DNA of 64,000 nt from Symbiodinium kawagutii (Eukaryota; Sar; Dinophyceae; Suessiales; Symbiodiniaceae), in assembly GCA_009767595.1 (NCBI GenBank), contig VSDK01027264.1, positions 186,422 through 250,421 of the forward strand, in the 5' to 3' direction. The translations under genes and the position numbers were made by a program. Below, in pieces: positions 46,075-57,159 of this stretch (position 1 is its first letter; each line of letters starts with the position of its first letter). A model generated the notes under the pieces. The model saw nothing but the letters and a program-made list of their open reading frames with translations, made no database searches and was not told the DNA's origin.

Positions 46075-46440
46075 CAACCATGAAAACAACAACAGCACGT
46101 TTACAGAAATGGTCCGAATATGTTTTGCATGTGCCATTTGTGTGTGTGACATGTTTTTTCCACACGTTTTATGACAATCCTTTGGGGAAAATGATAGGCT
46201 CGTCACCCCCAACCAGCTGAGCCAGGCCTCAACAGCTCTTGGGGAGCAGCGAGTAGCACTGGCACCTTCCACAAAGGTCCATCCATCATCACCTGGGAAT
46301 CCACATACGTCAAAGTGTCAATGGTAAAGAGATGGAAAGAGCACCCGGCCAATTGTGAAATGAGAAAGAGAGCACCCATAAGGGAAAAGATGATAAATGA
46401 TAAGTGTTTCTCATCTCATGTTTTGGCACTATTACATGTG

Positions 46441-46782
46441 CTAATAAGATCCGATAGTGCACAAGAAGCACGAGTATCTTTCCACAAATTCCCGCAGCGA
46501 GTTGTTGCATTCACGAATGGCATGGCAATGCTTCAGGTTTGTCATGAGTTGATGCATTTGTCCGTCCAAGTCATTCCTTTTGCCCAAGCCGTGAATAAGT
46601 TCACTTTGTGCACTCGGCCTCCCCAAGCTGCCACATGGAAGTAGAGCTTTCTGCCGCCTGAGATGTCTGAAACCATGTTCGCAAGTGAAACATGTCTGCA
46701 TCTTTGCGAATCGTAACTCCAGCTGTGGACAAACTGAGTCAAACTGTCTCAAGTTGCGGCATCGATTCCTACCTTTAATCAA
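46441..46782 (-). CDS. Exon(s) of a Cys/His-rich unknown protein
   Basis: A minus frame open for 113 codons: QFDSVCPQLELRFAKMQTCF, TCEHGFRHLRRQKALLPC, then LDGQMHQLMTNLKHCHAIRE. An AG|G acceptor near 46622 may start a second exon. Cys and His residues (CPQ..CFTCEHGFRH..C) could bind metal but match no finger I know. The plus strand is also open (46315-46644) but less convincing. Confidence 0.4.
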   Translation of the reverse strand: MIKGRNRCRNLRQFDSVCPQLELRFAKMQTCFTCEHGFRHLRRQKALLPCGSLGRPSAQSELIHGLGKRNDLDGQMHQLMTNLKHCHAIRECNNSLREFVERYSCFLCTIGSY

Positions 46783-46858
46783 ATGTTTGGCGCCGTGTCA
46801 AAACATCAACTGAGCACTCCCAATAGCACAACAAAGGCATTTCCACAACGCATTCTAC

Positions 46859-47155
46859 TCACAGGCCAAGTAGAAGCAAGTAGGATGCGTAGCTCCATCG
46901 CCCAAGAAATTTGCCAAGTTCGGGGTTGGATGCGTTCACACCCAGCTGGATTGCTCCCACCAGTTGCCTGCCAGCAGACGCTATCCAAGCCACTGAACTT
47001 CCTGGCGTCATGGGGACCCATGGGACACAAGTGCAAAGTTGTATCCATGTTTGATGTTTGGATCCAGTTGTTGACCCTGTTGATATTGAAGAAAAGAGCA
47101 CTGTGATTTTGTGTCCAAGAAAACGTGAGAACTGGATAGAATGCTCAGCAAGCAC
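46859..47155 (-). CDS. Open frame, unknown protein, possible terminal exon
   Basis: 98 codons ending in TAG. The C-terminal half (SSVAWIASAGRQLVGAIQLG, then NPELGKFLGRWSYASYLLLL) is protein-like with a hydrophobic end. Acceptor not determined. Confidence 0.35.
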   Translation of the reverse strand: MLAEHSIQFSRFLGHKITVLFSSISTGSTTGSKHQTWIQLCTCVPWVPMTPGSSVAWIASAGRQLVGAIQLGVNASNPELGKFLGRWSYASYLLLLGL

Positions 47156-47169
47156 TAATTTGCATCTCT

Positions 47170-47469
47170 ATGAGATGTCAGGAGGAAACCCAAGGATCAA
47201 ATCTCAAGCTGGTCGTGCAAAGTTGCAAAACAATACAAAATGGACTCTACATGCTCTCAGCCCTCCTCCAGCTGTCTTCTTTCGAACCTGGCAAAGAAAT
47301 GCAACCAGGTGCAGCAAGTCAAGAGCAGCACAGGGTGGAAAACTCACTGCCTGAGAACGCACGGCTGTGTGAGAAAGCTCCCGAAGTCACGTCCCAAGTC
47401 CAAACCTCAGCACAGCAAAAGCATCGTCAAATCTGTAGCGAGGAGTTTGTGCAATTTGACCATCTGTAG
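47170..47469 (+). CDS. Open frame of 99 residues, Gln/Glu-rich, unknown
   Basis: An ATG-to-TAG plus frame: LSSFEPGKEMQPGAASQEQH, then LCEKAPEVTSQVQTSAQQKH. Hydrophilic and probably disordered. It starts 15 bp past the head of the minus-strand frame ending at 47155, i.e. divergent. Could also be a terminal exon starting at CTCCAG near 47266. Confidence 0.35.
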   Translation: MRCQEETQGSNLKLVVQSCKTIQNGLYMLSALLQLSSFEPGKEMQPGAASQEQHRVENSLPENARLCEKAPEVTSQVQTSAQQKHRQICSEEFVQFDHL

Positions 47470-48524
47470 CATGTCTGTATCGAATTTTCCGTATAGAATT
47501 ATATTCACATAGAATATGATGCTACAGAATTCTATGGTAGTCATATTCTATGTGCATCTATATTTTCCATAGAATTATACGTACGTATCATATTATTATC
47601 ACTATATATCGTGTTGATCCAGTTTTGATCACTTTACATTACTTTATACTGCTGGTTACAGAATTATGACCTATGTAGAATGGCTACCAGCCAACGATGG
47701 CCTTGATATTTGCTGATGTCTGGCGGAGAAAGTTTCTCTTTGCCAATGACAATTAGACATGATGTGTGCACATGTGTGCACATAACCATCCACCAACAGG
47801 GTTCCGTACAGAGATGACGGTTGATAGTTGGGCGAATCAACCATAACAGTGACTGTATGTGACTATCGTCTTCCCTGAAGATGATCACTATTGATCATTT
47901 CAATGGAGAAAAGGGAACAAAAAAACCCTTCAATGAAAAAAACGCATCCCATTGAAACGAGCAAATGAGCCGTGCCCCCGTGCCTTCTCCGGGTTCATGG
48001 CAGAGATCCATCCTCCTCGCAGCACCCGAAATGGCCCGTTGGCAAAGCAGGGCGTCTCTGAGGCATCTGCCCACGGGATCGTAGATGAAACGCAGGGGCC
48101 TCGAGGGGAGATCCAGCTGTCCCTTCCTTTCCCTCTCCGAAGAAATTTCTTTCTTTTCAACTCCCCTGAGTTCCTCCTGAGTTCCTTCCTTTCCTTTCAA
48201 CTTTCCTTTCAACTTTCCCTTTGCTTGCTTTCAACTTTCCCTTCTTTTCCGCCCTTGAGTTCCTTGGCTTTCAAGTAACCAGGAACCACAAGAAACAGGT
48301 CACAGGGACCCCCTGCTGATCAATCCATAGGCTCACGTCATGTGTCTGCGCTTGGAAGGTGCAAAGAGCCTGGAGTGAAGTGGGACATGAAGAACTCAAG
48401 ATGCTCACAACCCAAGGACTTGTCTCACAACCCAAGTTACAACTCGCCAACAATCCAAGAACTCGTAGAACTTCCCCACCGTTGGGTTTTGCGCAATTGT
48501 AACAGTAAGAACTCCCCCACTGAC
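47470..48524. other. AT-rich, then a CT-rich tract; no confident gene
   Basis: 47480-47900 holds no gene. 47930-48210 is open on both strands (minus: GPFRVLRGGWISAMNPEKAR; plus: AEIHPPRSTRNGPLAKQGVS). A strongly pyrimidine-rich plus-strand tract (CTTTCCTTTCAACTTTCC repeats) runs 48114-48270 and could precede a plus-strand 3' splice site, but no clear exon follows. Confidence 0.3.
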
Positions 48525-48639
48525 CATGGCAGCTCCCACAGCCTCACCCTTCGAGAGATCCACCAGACGGCACTTTCCCATGTCATCAAGGGCTGCCAGC
48601 ATGGATGCCTGGGGCCACGGTGTCTCGAGATCAACGGCA
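48525..48639 (-). CDS. Internal exon, unknown protein
   Basis: 38 codons plus one base, from GATGAAG to GCCATG|GTCAGT. It reads WPQASMLAALDDMGKCRLVD, then LSKGEAVGAAM. The strongly protein-like reading and near-consensus donor make it a good exon; the pattern slightly recalls a beta-propeller blade but no motif is decisive. Confidence 0.5.
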
Positions 48640-49855
48640 CTTCATCACCTTTGATCCCTTGGAAAGTGCCCCTTACCCCACGAATCTCAACTCTGGTTGA
48701 GTAGACCATGGATTACATGGGGAACTAGGGTAGATATTTCCTGGACAGGGAGTGGACACACCAGCCACGTTTGACGTAGCTGAGTTTTCTGATCTGAATC
48801 GTCAGCCATGTGTCAACGAGTTTCACCAAACATGTCCTGATCTCCAAACGCTGAGATCACGATTCACACCTGGCCTCATACTGTTTCGTTCCCGATGCCA
48901 TGAACAACATAAACCCACCAGCATCCAACATTGACCAACCGCCAATTTGCGTGATGATGGTTAAAGCACGTGAAAGCCACGTAACCATACATTGACCCAC
49001 ATACATAAATCATGGACATCCCATGGTCATCGATTGGACCACATGGAGTCATCCATTGACCGTCCATGCTTCGTGCATGCTTCGCCTCGGGAACCAGGGC
49101 CTCATCATTGCTGGGCCGAATCCAGACCTAGCCCAGCCAAGGGGAAAATCTGGGGATTTGCGGATTGATCTGATTGATCTGATTCTTTGTTGCTTATTGG
49201 TGTTCATTGTTTCTGAGTATCAAGCAACAACAACCAAACAAGCTTGCAAATACAGCCAAACATCACGAGGAATGCAGAAATAACCAGTAATGATCTCTGA
49301 TGCGCTTGCTTCTACTGGAGTATCATGGCTTACTCCACTTGAGGTGCTCAAGGGCTGAACATGATACAACCATGGCAGCAATCCACACTATGCACAAATT
49401 GGCACAAGTGATGTTGGTTCGCTGCAACCCATTGATGGGAAACTCTAGCAGGAACGTCTTGAAATTGCTGGAGAAAAAAATCAACACGCAAGCATGAAAA
49501 CGCAGTAACAAATGAAGAAAAAACGATTTTCGAAGCAGTTTCCTAAGCAGTTTCCTCTCCAGCAAGGACCAACAACCAAGGACTGGCCAGCAGAACCCTT
49601 GCGAGGTGAAGAATTTCAGCAGCATATGCTGGCACAGAACTGGCAAGATCCAGCAGATGACAAGCCGTGAAGCTCTTCCAATGTCGCCCAAAACAAACCA
49701 CGCAACTCTTGGCTTCATGGTTCATGAAGTGTCTGCTAGGAAGGATCTCCTATTCATGGAAATTGGGAAATCGATGGAAATCCTAGGATTCCAAAAATCA
49801 ATCGCCTATCCATCTGCTTTCCATCTGCTTTCCTATCTCAATGGAAGTTCTGCAC

Positions 49856-50098
49856 TCAGCGACCTCCCAAGAAGCTTCCAATCGGAGGTGCTCCACCTGG
49901 CTGACCCAGTCCCGTGGTTCCACCCGTGGTTCCACCCGTGGTTCCGCCCGTGGTTCCGCCCGTGGTTCCGCCCGTGGTTCCGCCCGTTCCGCCCGTTCCA
50001 CCCGTTCCACCCGTGCTTCGGATCTGCTGGTCGCACCAAGACAGCATTCCACTGGAGCCACCAACTGCGATCATCGATGAAAGGCCTAGCCTTGGCAC
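49856..50098 (-). CDS. Exon with Gly-Thr repeat, unknown protein
   Basis: A minus frame ending in a stop: LSSMIAVGGSSGMLSWCDQQ, then a Gly/Gly/Thr repeat encoded by a 12-bp DNA unit (GGTTCCGCCCGT on plus, 49919-50010), then GQPGGAPPIGSFLGGR. Other frames give Pro-Trp-Phe-Arg or Val-Val-Pro-Pro repeats, so the choice of frame is a judgement based on the unique flanks. A neighbouring exon upstream, about 50284-50350 after GCTGCAG|G (EGFGMARCAQGAQEMSVELH), may belong to the same gene. Confidence 0.4.
   Translation of the reverse strand: MPRLGLSSMIAVGGSSGMLSWCDQQIRSTGGTGGTGGTGGTTGGTTGGTTGGTTGGTTGGTTGLGQPGGAPPIGSFLGGR
49919..50010. repeat. 12-bp minisatellite CCCGTGGTTCCG
   Basis: About six units of CCCGTGGTTCC(A/G) followed by shorter CCCGTTCC(A/G) units. 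In-frame on all strands because the unit is a multiple of three. Confidence 0.93.
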
Positions 50099-51123
50099 CG
50101 CAACGACCGCCCGGGAAAACTGTGGAGGCTGCGTCTGTTCGCAGAAGATGATAGTTCTTGGCTATCAATGGTCTAAAGAAACGATACACCTCTGATCAAA
50201 AAGTGTCCTATCCTTCCCTTCCCTTCCTTCCCTTCCCGTCCCTTCCCTTGCCTTCCATTTCTCCGCAAATCATTTTCACAACCCCATGTAACTCCACCGA
50301 CATCTCTTGGGCGCCCTGCGCGCATCTGGCCATTCCGAAGCCTTCCTGCAGCTGCAAGCGTCGCACCTGGACGTAGCATGGCGGTGGTTCAAGGTGCCTC
50401 ATGGCAATGGAAACTTCTGATGGATTTTTGTGATGGAAAAATCTGACGGCTTAAGGAGTGTTAATAAGTCAGATAAAGAAATGACTTCATAGAAGTGGAG
50501 TAAAGCTTTAAAACTGAAAAGTTGATGGTGGTTTGCCATGGTGGTCAACCTTATGGTGAATAGCTGATGATGGTCCATCCCTGTTGGTCCCAAAGTAACA
50601 GCTTTCAATAACCAGGTTGCTGATGATGACGATCATCAACAAGAATTCTTGCATCCCATCCACAAATGCGTTGTTCATGATGGTGAATGGTTCCAAACGG
50701 TGTTTAGTGGCAGTTGCTGGTGATTCCTCGTACGAACTAATCAACAAACATATCCATGATAGCCAATGTGCGGCAGTGTCCATTGCCATGATGGTCCCAG
50801 AGTAAGCAGAAACTTGGAATGGAATGAAATGAGAAATAGATGGAAATTGAATTCGTATCCATTCGGAGGAAATCAAAAGCCCTTTGCCTCCTCCGGCATC
50901 TCCGCTTTACCTGCAAACTCGCATCAGCACAGAAAGCTAAAGAAAGGGTCGTATCAAGCTGAGCCCTGCACCAGAATCCAGTATCAAAGGCAGTGCCAAC
51001 ACCTGGAAAGCATCAAATCACAACATCTTCAGAAACTTTAACACCCACAAGTCTAACACCTTCAAATCCCATCACTGTGTCTCAGACTCCCTGAGAGCAA
51101 CACACTTCAACATGTCAAATGCT

Positions 51124-51261
51124 TCAAAGAAATGTTTCATTTTTTTCAACTCGTGGTGAGATCTCCTGCAAATCGGAACCTCTGAGTCTGCAAAGGACAT
51201 CAGCCACAATGGTCCTGTCGATCCAGGGACCTTGGTCCAGCTGACAGAGTTGCAAGTGAGA
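51124..51261 (-). CDS. Terminal exon, unknown protein
   Basis: After a pyrimidine-rich CTTCTTTTTCAG acceptor, 46 codons to TGA: LDQGPWIDRTIVADVLCRLR, then GSDLQEISPRVEKNETFL. Acceptor, phase and composition are good; no family recognised. Confidence 0.55.
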   Translation of the reverse strand, partial: SHLQLCQLDQGPWIDRTIVADVLCRLRGSDLQEISPRVEKNETFL

Positions 51262-51264
51262 CTG

Positions 51265-52230
51265 AAAAAGAAGGATGCCTATGTGTTGATGTAGAAAGAA
51301 ATATCTACAGATATCTACATCCAGAATCTGATTAGAAACACATATCACACTATATGCACATTTGGAAACATTTGGAAACACTGGCAGTATCTATATCTAT
51401 AGTACTTCATAATGTTTATGTGTATATAATATACTATATATTATCATTATATTGTTTATTGATGTTTATCCCGTTGTTGATAGCTTTTGGTTCATCTATT
51501 CATGTCCCAAGTGTCTCATCGCTACTGCGAGTGCCGCCTCTGAGCCGCCCAGCCACAGCACTCAGAGTCAGCGTGCCTTGAGCGACCACCGAAGGCCACA
51601 GCGCTCCGACTTGGACACACCTCGGGGAGCCACAGCATGCCACAGCCACCCAGCAAGGGAAATAACACAGAGCCAGTGAGATGATACGTAAGTCGATACA
51701 AAAATTGATATGTCGTATTGATATGTGTTGATGCAGACTTCGAAACTGCAAATTGAGAGAAAAGTCACATCAATCATTGTAAAAGTTGTATTATGAACTG
51801 GCTTTGGAAATACAAAAGTCCTTGTTCTCCTTTGAGATTGAGATTTTGCTCAGCATTCTGGCTTCTACACAACAGCTGCACTTTGGCTTTCAGGCCTTTT
51901 CCACTTGCAGAGATCACTTTGAACGCACATGTGCAAAGCCTCGCATGCATTTACGGATTGCAATTGAGTCGGAGTGAGGCAGTGTACTTCGTTCACAGAC
52001 ACCCTATGTCCATCTATGTCCCAAGTGACCACCATTCACAAAGCGCAAAGAAATGTTCAGAGAAGAAGCATTTTATGACTGCCATTAATAGCTGGGCTGC
52101 TATCAAGTGCTATCAATTTTATCTTCACAGCACTGATGTTTCTCTGCTATGAATGCTTGTTTAATGCTTTTTCCGGTTTCTATCAACTGCGATTAATGGT
52201 TTTCTTTGCTTTTCTGTGTTTAAGAATCTC
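51265..52230. other. No confident gene
   Basis: 51500-51670 is GC-rich and open on both strands (plus: ATASAASEPPSHSTQSQRAL; minus: VVAQGTLTLSAVAGRLRGGT). A plus frame of 119 codons at 51793-52152 has no motif. Neither is decisive. Confidence 0.25.
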
Positions 52231-52354
52231 TGTCAGTTCTCCTGCTGGGGTTCCAGCTCCGCCCTGCGACGCAACGGCATAGAAGCTTCCATCAGCGTGC
52301 TGCCACGCGTTCATGGACTCAATGGCCTCGAACCACCAAGTCGGCGACGAAAAC
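52231..52354 (-). CDS. Exon of unknown protein
   Basis: After CTATACAG|G the minus strand reads SPTWWFEAIESMNAWQHADG, then SFYAVASQGGAGTPAGE. It is strongly protein-like and free of stops; the lower boundary is uncertain (a GC or GA donor near 52231-52246). No family recognised. Confidence 0.45.
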
Positions 52355-52429
52355 CTGTATAGAACATGGGTAGTGTTTTTGCCATGGTGTACAACTACGA
52401 TCTGTTTGAGCGTTGAGGTTATTGCATCG

Positions 52430-53072
52430 GGTTTCGTTTTGAACCGAACTCAGGCTGCGCTTCTTTTTGTGCATGGGACACATGGGACATGGGATGAATC
52501 GAGTGCTGATTTTTCTCAGGCTGCGCTCTCGCACCGCGGCACGGCCAGTGGCAACAGCCATCGCCAGGAAGGAGCGCAGCCCATGACCTCCTGCACCGCA
52601 CCATGCACCGAACCGTCGAACCGTTGCATTTCAAAGGAGGGCTTCAGGGACCATCTGCGTGTTGTGTTGGCAGAGTTCCCCATGTGGCGATTGGAGGCAT
52701 GTTGTTGGCAGATGGGGGGCTCCTGCAAAGTGGCTCCCAAGGCTCTCGCCTCACCAACTGTGCCTGGAGCACAACAGCCGACACTTCGATGGAACTCCAA
52801 TCTGAAGATGTCATGTGATGTGTGACATACAAAAAGCACTTGCAATAAGATGGCGTGATCCGTAATCCGTGACATTACTTTGTACACATGGCTTTTCAAT
52901 ACATGACTAACGTATGAAGACATGCACATGGTAACAGGTCCCAACTGTTGAAGCCAATGAAGTACTATTCACGGTCGGGTTAACTAATTCTTGGCGCTGA
53001 TATCGGCGTCTCGAACCACACCCAGGATTTTTGATTCCCTAGTCATATTGGTGATGTATGTCGATATCCCTT
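52430..53072. other. Ambiguous coding region, several frames open
   Basis: 52516-52830 is GC-rich, and at least four frames (two per strand) stay open and look protein-like, so it is probably exonic, but strand and frame cannot be chosen by eye. It could contain the 3' end of the DHHC gene. Confidence 0.25.
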
Positions 53073-53161
53073 TTAGCTGCTGGTTGTGTCCCTATTGTTT
53101 TTGCTGTAACATCCACAACCACGGAGCGTCAAAGAAAGTGCATCCAGATTGGTCTCGACGC

Positions 53162-55475
53162 CTTGCAACTGCTCGATGAAAGTCTGATTTTTCTTCAAGG
53201 ACTGATACTGCTCCTTCAGCAGCTGCATGCAGTAGCGGCCCAGGCATCCAGCCAGGAGCAGGGACAGAACTGAGCCAAAGCTAACCTGGATGAACGGGCC
53301 CGGCCCTGGACCCTCACTCGTTTTGCAATCCAAGAATGGAAGCCATTGATCCTTTTGGAACGTCTAATTTCTAGACAGGTTGCGACGATTGCTGCAAGAA
53401 ACCTGCTGTGTTGTTTGGCTATGAAACAAAAATTACCTCAGAATCATTTCCAAGTCCAAGGATGGCAGGCCATGGTAACACAGTAGTGAGTAGTGCAATT
53501 TGCGAAACTGCAGCATAGAGCGGATTCTCTTCACCCGGAGGTGGATGTAGAGCAACAAGGCACCAAAGACACCTCAAAGGCTTCCAAACCCGGGATTTCT
53601 CCAACAACTTTCCATATCTGAAAACATCTGAAAACCAAAGTAGCTACACCATTGAAAACATCACAGTTCTCTCATCATTCTGAACTCTTACTCTGACTCA
53701 CTCACAAACCCTTGCACACGTTTTGAACTTCAAGTGCCAACCAAGACTCATAGGCACCACACCTACGCAATGCAAACTGGTGTAAGTCAGAAAAAGCAGG
53801 AAGTGCTTTTGGTTGTTTGCTCCAATGCCTGCAAGCTGGCACAGCCACTGCAGCCCAGTGTGGTCGTGGATGGTCGTGGATGGTCGTGGTCTGCTGTTCT
53901 CCGGGCCGAGGTGCAGTTGTTCATCCACATGCAGTGATGATCCATCTTTCGGATGCAGCGCTGGCAGGTGCTGCAGTGGTGTGCTCTCGGTGGCTTCGCC
54001 AACTGCGACAGAGAGACGCATTGGACAAGTCTTTGGTAGATATCCTACCATTCTGTGTTGAAACAAGAGAAAACAAATTCATATCAATATAGACTAGGTG
54101 TATATGTGTATATATACATATATATGGAGAGCGAGAGAGAGAGACTATATAGATATAGAGAATATACACTACATATATAGACTACGTAGATACAGGTATT
54201 GATATAGATCAGATTGTTCGGTTCTCATCGGACACCAATGCAACCACACCATGCACCTGGCAATGCTTGCACCAGCGGATGGTCCCCGCGCTCTCCTAGC
54301 AAGGCAGACTGTGAGACCACAGTTTTGTTGCAACGGAAAGTAAGAAACTTAGAAGAACAGTCAGAACAGTCGAATAAGAAGAATCATAAGAAATCATAAG
54401 ATTAGGCTTAGAGTCGCTTGCTTGGACGTTTTGACGGTGGCTGAATGACTCCCAGTGTCAATGCAAAAGCATAGTGTCAGGCACACCAATATCCAAGGGC
54501 AAAAGTATGATCTGAAGCCAAAGGCTGTCAAACAACCCTAACTACCAGTATACTTCCACTCGGGATGAAAGCAGCCAAATTTGCCCTTTCCACTCAGGAT
54601 GTCCGCGATATTCCTGCTTGAAGGGTGGGACAGCCAAGCCCCCCATATGTCACGTGATGACTTGCCCAATCTCCACATCTATTCTGCTGTATGTTTTATG
54701 CGTGTATGCGGGTGCGCTTGCATGTAGAAGTTAACATCGGGTGCATTTTGATGGTAGTTGAGTTTCTTGCCGTTAACATATCCCAACAAATCCCGACCTC
54801 AAAACCACCCGCTCCTGGCTTTTGAACACCAGACCAGAACTGTTTGTTAGTGATACACTTTTACACATATTATGATACCACTACGGATATGTCATTGGTT
54901 TGCCATGGGTTGCTGGCTTTTCTCATTGAGAATACCAGCCTAGCATCACACAACTGTCAAACCATTACAATGTATGTTATCTGAAGAGTATCCAACCATA
55001 TTTACTCTACCAATATGAAACCGGTAACCGGAATATCAAATGAACCAGGAAAGGACTACATTTCATTGACCGTTATTGTCAATGAGAGAGAATAGTCATG
55101 CAACCAAAAGCATAAGCGTATTCTAGAGAAATACTGCATCTTACCCAATCTTGCCCCTTGTTAACAATTAAACAGTATGAAACTCTTTTCTCACTGGCTC
55201 AAAGCAATGATCAGACCAATAACTACTAACCAACGGCCAGATACCATGGCTAATCATAGCCAAAGCATAACCAAACCACCCCCAAGCCATAACCAACCCA
55301 CCACCCAGACCACCCCCGCCCTGCCACACCCAACCCACCAACCACCAACCGCTTCCCATCCCCCTGCTACCACGTTGGCCTCCGCCGCCAAGACCTCTGC
55401 AGCTCCGCGCGGCACGGCACCCGGGTCCGACAGCGCGCAGGAGAGGTGCGCCCAAGCGGCCACGAAGTAGCTGAT
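53162..55475 (-). CDS. DHHC-type zinc-finger palmitoyltransferase, six exons, partial
   Basis: Exons, high to low: 55371-55475 ([20 protein letters not shown], with the DPG motif after TM2), 54257-54295 ([13 protein letters not shown]), 53915-54002 ([20 protein letters not shown], then DHHCMWMNN), 53767-53828 ([22 protein letters not shown]3), 53437-53580 ([20 protein letters not shown]) and 53162-53285 ([22 protein letters not shown]4, then NQTFIEQL, the TTxE-like motif). Phase is kept at every junction. Such enzymes transfer palmitate to cysteines of membrane proteins via the DHHC cysteine, at Golgi, ER or plasma membrane. The usual CPW after DHH is CMW here, a notable substitution. TM1 and both termini are missing. 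The family call is certain; exon 53437-53580 has an unusual acceptor (GGAAG). Confidence 0.88.
54090..54190. repeat. TATA/GAGA microsatellite in a DHHC intron
   Basis: (TA)n, (GA)n and TATAGA repeats in the intron between exons 54257-54295 and 53915-54002. Confidence 0.9.
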
Positions 55476-55853
55476 CTGACGAAAGGAAACGAAAGGAAAC
55501 AATACGTTTAATCAGATTTTGGTCATGAATATGTATATAACTGAATAAAATTACACCAATTAGTTTTTGATTCGTAATTAGATATGTTAGACAATTATTA
55601 GTTTAGTAATAGCAATATCTATAAGTTATTACTTAATATAATAATGACAATAATATTCCGTTTGGTAATTAATTTAAAACTAAATATTCTCGCTATTTAT
55701 CTGTCTTATCTTTATTGTCTTATGCGTGTTCTCTTGTAGTAGTACATTAATAAGAAGATACAACTTTAGTAATGATGATATAGTAATAATAACTATTTTG
55801 TTCTGTATTTGTTCTCTTAGAATAACAATCTATTACAATAGTAGTAAATTATA
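55476..55853. other. Very AT-rich stretch, no gene
   Basis: TAATA/ATTAG-rich sequence with no usable open frame; probably the first intron or upstream region of the DHHC gene. Confidence 0.5.
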
Positions 55854-55981
55854 CTACTGGGGTGTGCAAAGCCTTCTGCCAAAAGCCCGCCCAAAACAAT
55901 CATGTTTCTTGCTCTGGGCCTCATCCGGGGGCAGCCAGGCTATCATTTTGCTAAATTCGGCCAGAATTGGTTGCAGAATTC
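55854..55981 (-). CDS. Terminal exon, unknown protein
   Basis: After TACTCGCAG|G: two bases then 42 codons to TAG, ILQPILAEFSKMIAWLPPDE, then AQSKKHDCFGRAFGRRLC. Length and phase are self-consistent. It lies upstream of the DHHC exons on the same strand but ends in a stop, so it belongs to the preceding gene. No family recognised. Confidence 0.5.
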
Positions 55982-55989
55982 CTGCGAGT

Positions 55990-56847
55990 AAACCTCTAAA
56001 TGATTGTGCTATTCTCTGGAAGTGTTTTAATTGACAAAATGTGTTCCCACTGTCAGTGTGGGGGGAGGGGGCGTACCCAACTACTAATGATAATAGCAGT
56101 TTATCAAAAGGTAAGGTTGTTCAAGTAGAAAAGGATACCTATGGAGCTACTCGTTGAGTCAAAGAACAAAGGAGTCTTCTAAGTGATATGGAAGTGATAC
56201 CGACTTGTGATACAGATTTGGTACCTAAGTGATGTAGAACCTATACACCTATGGAAGTCATCATAGATGTGAGAGTGATACAGCTTTGATACAAGTTACC
56301 TGTGGGATCGTTGAAGTGGCGACAGTGTGGTAGATAAAGTGCTGGAATATTGCAATGGTTGGATTAATCATTGTAGGTGTATGGTCAATCCATAAGTGTA
56401 GTGTGTTTCTGCCATCTATGGGAATTCAAGCTTTGAAGGGAATCAATAAACCACTTGCCACGCATGCAACAAGCATGTGGTGTCTGGTTTGGTATCCAGA
56501 AAGTGTCATATCCTTAGGTACTGTCCAGGAAGTTGAAAGAAGTGACTAAATCCATTAGGCTTCGGCTTACACAAACGCCATTTCATGGATGCCTCAAACC
56601 AACTATGCAATGTACAACTATCAGTGTAGAACTGCAAACATCACCAAATAGAAGCAAATGGAATTCGCAATGATCAGAAACTCCAAAAAATCCAAACTGC
56701 TTTGTTGTCAATAAGCCATACTACATCATGCGACTTGGATTTTCTTGTGCTGTTTGAACCTTTGAGGCTTGAATTGCTCAGTACCGTGCCTCGTGAAAGA
56801 TGAGCCACAGTCGTACCGACAAACATTGTGAGATCGCGAAGCCGAAG
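55990..56847. other. AT-rich, no supported gene
   Basis: Contains short repeats of GTGATA(C/A) at 56180-56290 and nothing else notable. Confidence 0.4.
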
Positions 56848-57158
56848 AGACCAGACCCTGCCAGCAGCGCCTGTCCAGCAAAGAGCAGATGTTTCGAACA
56901 GCTTTAAAACAATTCCAAATGCTTCCTTCCTTGAACCATTGCGAGATGTGAGATTTCATCAAAAAACTGCTGAACGCTCGCGAGATATGAGATGTGAAGA
57001 GATAGATTTGCAGGTCTTCCGAGTGCAAGATCCTATGGGTCAGCCCCTCTGAGCCGCTGGTCATCCAAGGCCTGCGCGATGAAGACCTTGCGAGGAACAC
57101 ATCACTGCACAGTGTCCCTGATCTCAGTTGGAGAAAGACGAAACGCCAAGTCACGTAG
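56848..57158 (+). CDS. Two in-phase plus-strand exons, unknown protein
   Basis: Exon 56848-56947 (one base plus 33 codons) reads QTLPAAPVQQRADVSNSFKT and ends GAT|GTGAGA. Exon 57030-57158 (43 codons to TAG) reads ILWVSPSEPLVIQGLRDEDL, then ARNTSLHSVPDLSW. The 82-bp intron is GT...AG and the join is in phase zero. The minus strand is also open across this region (151 codons at 56726-57181), but its residues look less natural. No family recognised. Confidence 0.5.
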
Positions 57159-57159
57159 T

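Noticed and set aside
47930..48160. Possible formylglycine-generating-enzyme-like segment (FRVLRGGWISAM) on minus
   Set aside because: The short RVLRGG match lacks the expected downstream Arg pattern, and the plus strand is equally protein-like.
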